Source: Hyphomicrobiales bacterium (GTDB lineage Bacteria > Pseudomonadota > Alphaproteobacteria > Rhizobiales > Rhizobiaceae). Taken from it: DNA of 8,037 nt. This document shows, in pieces, positions 7,027 through 8,037 of this stretch. The first letter of the stretch is position 1. Every line of letters begins with the position of its first letter. Both the position numbers and the translations under genes were made by a program. The DNA lies in assembly GCA_011087745.1 (NCBI GenBank), contig JAALLB010000072.1, positions 1-8,037 of the forward strand, read 5' to 3'. The notes under the pieces are model-generated. The model saw only the letters and a list, made by a program, of their open reading frames with translations. It was not told the DNA's origin and made no database searches.

Positions 7027-7728
7027 ATGGATATCAAGGCAGTCATATTTGATAAAGATGGAACAATCACAGATTTTTCCGCCACCTTTAATCCGGCAAC
7101 GAAACTGGTGCTGGAGGAGATTTGTGAAGGTGATCCGGAATTGCTTGAGCAGGCAGCTCGTGCAGTGCAATTCGATTTGGCAAGCAACAAAATTCTGGAT
7201 ACCTCGATTATCATCGCCGGCTCTGGCGTAGACATTGCCGAGGCGTTGTCCAGCGTTTTACCGATTGAGGATATAGAAGAGTTTGGTATTGGTCTTGATG
7301 AAATGTATGGCGAAGTTTGCCAAAATACCGTTCAGGCTTTGCCAGGCATTTCTGCGGCCTTGGAAGCACTGCATGGGGGTGACATTTTATTGGGAATTGG
7401 AACCAACAACTCAGAAGAAAATGCCATTAATCAATTGGAAGCTCTGGATGTAGACCATTTGTTTGAACATATCTTCGGAGCCGATTCAGGATATGGCGCT
7501 AAACCAGGAAGCGGCATGATTGATGCGTTTGTGGAAAGGTTGGGCTTAAAACCCCATCAGGTATTGATGGTGGGTGACAGCGTTCATGATATGGAAGCAG
7601 AAAAAGCTGCAGGTGTAAAAACATGCGCAGTTGAAACAGGACCTGCAAAGCGTGAAGAACTTTTACCGCACGCAGATCTGGTGCTTGCATCAATTGCCGA
7701 TTTGCCAGGTGCACTCAGTGTGAAGTAG
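7027..7728 (+). CDS. HAD-family hydrolase, phosphoglycolate phosphatase-like
   Basis: This 233-residue haloacid dehalogenase-type phosphatase is cytoplasmic, with no signal peptide. Motif I is VIFDKDGTITDF, with the nucleophile Asp9 and the acid Asp11. Motif II is GIGTNN (Thr126), motif III is the Lys in GAKPGSG (Lys159), and motif IV is VLMVGDSVHDMEAEKAAG (Asp184, Asp188). Residues 20-100 form a helical cap, as in Gph/PGP-type members. All catalytic residues are present, so the enzyme should be active on a small phosphorylated metabolite. The exact substrate cannot be read from the sequence, and phosphoglycolate is only the family default. I chose the ATG at 7027 because GGGGA (7017-7021) precedes it by 5 bases. 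An in-frame TTG at 7015 overlaps that site. It is divergent from the broken transporter (85 bp apart) and converges on the next frame with a 10-bp gap. Confidence 0.93.
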   Translation: MDIKAVIFDKDGTITDFSATFNPATKLVLEEICEGDPELLEQAARAVQFDLASNKILDTSIIIAGSGVDIAEALSSVLPIEDIEEFGIGLDEMYGEVCQNTVQALPGISAALEALHGGDILLGIGTNNSEENAINQLEALDVDHLFEHIFGADSGYGAKPGSGMIDAFVERLGLKPHQVLMVGDSVHDMEAEKAAGVKTCAVETGPAKREELLPHADLVLASIADLPGALSVK

Positions 7729-7738
7729 CTGATTGGGT

Positions 7739-7978
7739 TTAGAAAAAACTCAAGACATTTGCATAGGATTCGACAAACCGAATAACACTGGATGGCGCTT
7801 CATCATTGCTCAACACATGAATGACGCCTGTGGCTCTGTCGCATAAAATAAAGGCTAACTGGTTATCTTCATGAGACGTATTCAGTTTTATTGCCGCAGC
7901 TCTACTTTCTTCAAATCCGAATAACTCCGCAGGGACTTCGAACAGAAACTGGCACCCGGGTTTATCTGCGGCTTCCAC
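7739..7978 (-). CDS. Unrecognised small protein, perhaps 3' part of an interrupted gene
   Basis: I do not recognise this 79-residue product. It is rich in acidic and hydrophobic residues, has no signal peptide, membrane segment or metal motif, and contains Cys9 and Cys46. The central stretch NQLAFILCDRATGVIHVLSN (39-58) looks like paired beta strands of a compact folded domain, and amino-acid use is protein-like throughout. The only start in frame is a GTG at 7978 with no convincing ribosome binding site. Upstream the frame still reads like protein (DGYNAI), then hits TAG at 7997-7999, and beyond that stays open to the window edge (RIISHQNIRVLE). So the true gene may begin beyond 8037 and carry a nonsense codon, or the 79-residue form may be complete. 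It converges on the HAD gene with a 10-bp gap. Confidence 0.5.
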   Translation of the reverse strand: MEAADKPGCQFLFEVPAELFGFEESRAAAIKLNTSHEDNQLAFILCDRATGVIHVLSNDEAPSSVIRFVESYANVLSFF

Positions 7979-8037
7979 AATTGCGTTATACCCATCCTAC
8001 TCCAAAACCCGAATGTTTTGGTGTGATATGATACGAA

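Noticed and set aside
1..8037. CRISPR arrays, insertion sequences, tRNA or rRNA genes, attachment sites, riboswitches and defence or toxin-antitoxin genes.
   Set aside because: I looked for regular repeats, terminal inverted repeats, transposase-like frames and structured RNA signatures and found none. The window is almost filled by recognisable chromosomal genes.

Overview
This looks like an ordinary chromosomal stretch of an alphaproteobacterium, most likely Hyphomicrobiales (Rhizobiales). The evidence is the gene order mutY <- / -> DUF721 (DciA-like) - DsbA-like thioredoxin - smc, which from memory recurs in that order, and the SMC protein itself, whose short hinge ends in an EGDLWRWDG-type segment. 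G+C is moderate (roughly the mid-40s per cent, estimated by eye from a few lines), low for the order. It fits a lower-GC, perhaps marine, lineage, but I cannot name the genus.

Layout from left to right. Positions 1-71 hold no gene I can support. mutY (minus strand, 72-1148) encodes the adenine glycosylase that removes A opposite 8-oxoG. Back to back with it, across only 37 bp, starts a DUF721/DciA-like gene (1186-1713), whose family recruits the replicative helicase. After a 112-bp gap comes a Tat- or Sec-exported DsbA-family thiol oxidoreductase (1826-2470). A stem-loop with a T-run (2522-2552) then stands directly before the ribosome binding site of smc (2570-6028), a complete 1152-residue condensin ATPase that starts at TTG. 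smc converges, with a 5-bp gap, on an EamA/DMT-type membrane transporter (minus, 6034-6941) broken by one missing base near 6591. Divergent from it is an intact HAD-family phosphatase (7027-7728). That gene converges, 10 bp apart, on an unrecognised reading frame (minus, 7739-7978) whose upstream frame carries a TAG.

The left and central genes share a theme of genome upkeep: base repair (MutY), helicase recruitment (DciA) and chromosome segregation (SMC). The DsbA-like protein is the odd neighbour, since it acts outside the cytoplasm. The right-hand quarter is less orderly: two of its three genes appear damaged, which could reflect real decay or sequencing error.

I see no tRNA, rRNA, CRISPR array, insertion sequence, phage gene or defence gene, and no convincing undescribed system. 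The points most worth a second look are the terminator-like hairpin in the smc leader, the frameshift in the transporter, and the TAG-interrupted frame at the right end.
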